Shown: positions 5,402 to 6,182 of the stretch, piece after piece
How positions within the stretch are numbered: the first letter of the stretch is position 1
How the letters are laid out: each line of letters opens with the position of its first letter
DNA from: a candidate division CSSED10-310 bacterium
Lineage (GTDB): Bacteria; CSSED10-310; JAFGDC01
Assembly: GCA_016932295.1 (NCBI GenBank)
Contig: JAFGDC010000500.1
Span: forward strand, 1 to 6,182
DNA: 6,182 nucleotides
Direction of reading: 5' to 3'
Position numbers and translations under genes: made by a program
Notes under the pieces: model-generated
What the model saw: the letters and a program-made list of their open reading frames with translations, nothing else
Database searches by the model: none
Told to the model about the DNA's origin: nothing

Positions 5402-5951
5402 GGAAATATATGACGATGCGCGCCAGCGCATGACCGATACAATCGATCACTTCAAACGTGATCTTTCGACGGTGAGAACGGGGAGAGCCTCGGCCAGTCT
5501 GCTGGATAACATCAGGGTGATGTATTACGGCACCCCTACACCGATCAACCGGGTAGCGACTGTCTCTACTCCGGAGAGTAATCTCATCGTTATCCAGCCC
5601 TGGGACCAGAGCCAACTCGCCGAGATCGAGAAAGCGTTGATGAAATCGGATCTCGGCCTCACTCCGAACAGCGACGGCAAGATCATCCGATTGGTGGTCC
5701 CACAGCTCACCGAAGAACGACGCATCCAACTGGTGAAGATGATCAACAAGCAGAGTGAGGATATCCGCATAGCCATTCGCAACATACGCCGGGATGCCAA
5801 TGATATGATAGGCGAGCTGCAGAAAGCCAAGGAAATCACCGAGGATAATGAACATCGCGGTTACGGTGAGGTTCAGAAAATCACGGACAAGGCTATCGCC
5901 CGGGTCGACGAATTATTCAAGCTCAAGGAAAAGGAAATCCTCAGTACTTGA
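5394..5951 (+). CDS. frr: Ribosome recycling factor
   Basis: RRF works with EF-G to split the post-termination ribosome so that subunits can be reused. From ATG 5394 the product is 185 residues, exactly the E. coli length. It contains [12 protein letters not shown] (27-38) of the first long helix, [14 protein letters not shown] (44-57) of the beta domain, [12 protein letters not shown] (84-95), PQLTEERR (103-110), RNIRRDAND (129-137) and EITEDNEHR (147-155) in the final helices of the three-helix bundle. Its first 8 bases (ATGCTTGA) overlap the end of pyrH including its TGA, so the two are likely translationally coupled. The stop is 10 bases before uppS. Identification is certain. Confidence 0.99.
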   Translation: MLEEIYDDARQRMTDTIDHFKRDLSTVRTGRASASLLDNIRVMYYGTPTPINRVATVSTPESNLIVIQPWDQSQLAEIEKALMKSDLGLTPNSDGKIIRLVVPQLTEERRIQLVKMINKQSEDIRIAIRNIRRDANDMIGELQKAKEITEDNEHRGYGEVQKITDKAIARVDELFKLKEKEILST

Positions 5952-5961
5952 CGGGGTGGAG

Positions 5962-6182
5962 ATGGGGCTGAAGGAACTGCGCGAGAGATTGCTGCCGGGA
6001 CAGACTCCGGCTCATGTCGCCTTCATTATGGACGGCAACGGCCGCTGGGCTCGCCAGCGATCCCTGCCGCGACGTTCCGGACACTACGCCGGCGTCCGGA
6101 CTGTCCGGCGCATTGTCGAAGAAAGCGTGGAAGTGGGAGTGCCGCATATCACGCTTTATGCGTTTTCCTCCGAAAACTGGAA
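5962..6182 (+). CDS. uppS: Undecaprenyl diphosphate synthase, 5' part only
   Basis: UppS (a cis-prenyltransferase) extends farnesyl diphosphate with eight isopentenyl units to make the C55 carrier for peptidoglycan and other wall polymers. Only the first 73 codons and two bases lie in the window; family members are about 230-260 residues. [13 protein letters not shown] (18-30) holds the signature with the catalytic Asp24, followed by [14 protein letters not shown] (39-52) and LYAFSSENW (65-73), which matches the conserved LYAFSSENW of the family. The ATG at 5962 is closely preceded by a GGGGTGGA purine run (5953-5960) and is 10 bases after the frr stop, so it is part of the same operon. The gene is cut by the window edge, not broken. 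Confidence 0.97.
   Translation, partial: MGLKELRERLLPGQTPAHVAFIMDGNGRWARQRSLPRRSGHYAGVRTVRRIVEESVEVGVPHITLYAFSSENW

Overview
The window is a piece of bacterial chromosome carrying a translation-centred gene cluster read on the + strand, with one unrelated gene diverging from it on the - strand. By eye the DNA is moderately GC-rich. The order rplM-rpsI-rpsB-tsf-pyrH-frr-uppS joins two clusters that lie apart in E. coli (rplM-rpsI, and rpsB-tsf-pyrH-frr-uppS). EF-Ts is the compact form of about 195 residues instead of the 283-residue E. coli form. From general knowledge this arrangement fits Deltaproteobacteria-like lineages (Desulfobacterota, Myxococcota and neighbours) or related deep phyla better than Gamma- or Alphaproteobacteria. 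The exact taxon cannot be fixed from this sequence.

Layout. Positions 1-115 hold no gene that I can support. Positions 116-1498 (-) encode a 460-residue ATP-grasp-type protein of unknown substrate. Positions 1499-1954 are a 456-base divergent intergenic region with a good sigma70-type promoter facing each way: TTGACA-N17-TAGAGT for the ATP-grasp gene and TTGACA-N17-TATAGT for rplM. Then come L13 (1955-2410), S9 (2433-2828), a 216-base structured gap, S2 (3045-4022), EF-Ts (4065-4652), UMP kinase (4664-5401), ribosome recycling factor (5394-5951, overlapping pyrH by 8 bases) and the first 73 codons of undecaprenyl diphosphate synthase (5962 to the window edge).

How the genes fit together. L13, S9 and S2 are ribosomal proteins. 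EF-Ts recharges EF-Tu, and RRF with EF-G splits the ribosome after termination. PyrH makes UDP for RNA and UDP-sugar synthesis, and UppS starts the lipid carrier used for peptidoglycan. The strong promoter at 1879-1907 probably drives at least rplM-rpsI. I see no convincing promoter or intrinsic terminator in the 216-base gap before rpsB, so readthrough is plausible.

Most of the window is ordinary housekeeping DNA, and I see no sign of a novel defence, mobile or CRISPR system. The points that deserve a second look are: (1) the S2 protein has an extra C-terminal region of about 100 residues ending in a very acidic tail; (2) the rpsB leader holds a 13-pair hairpin and a 20-codon open frame whose stop lies one base before the rpsB start, a layout suited to translational control; (3) UMP kinase has Arg in place of the usual Asp in its KVDG motif; (4) the ATP-grasp protein has no assignable substrate.
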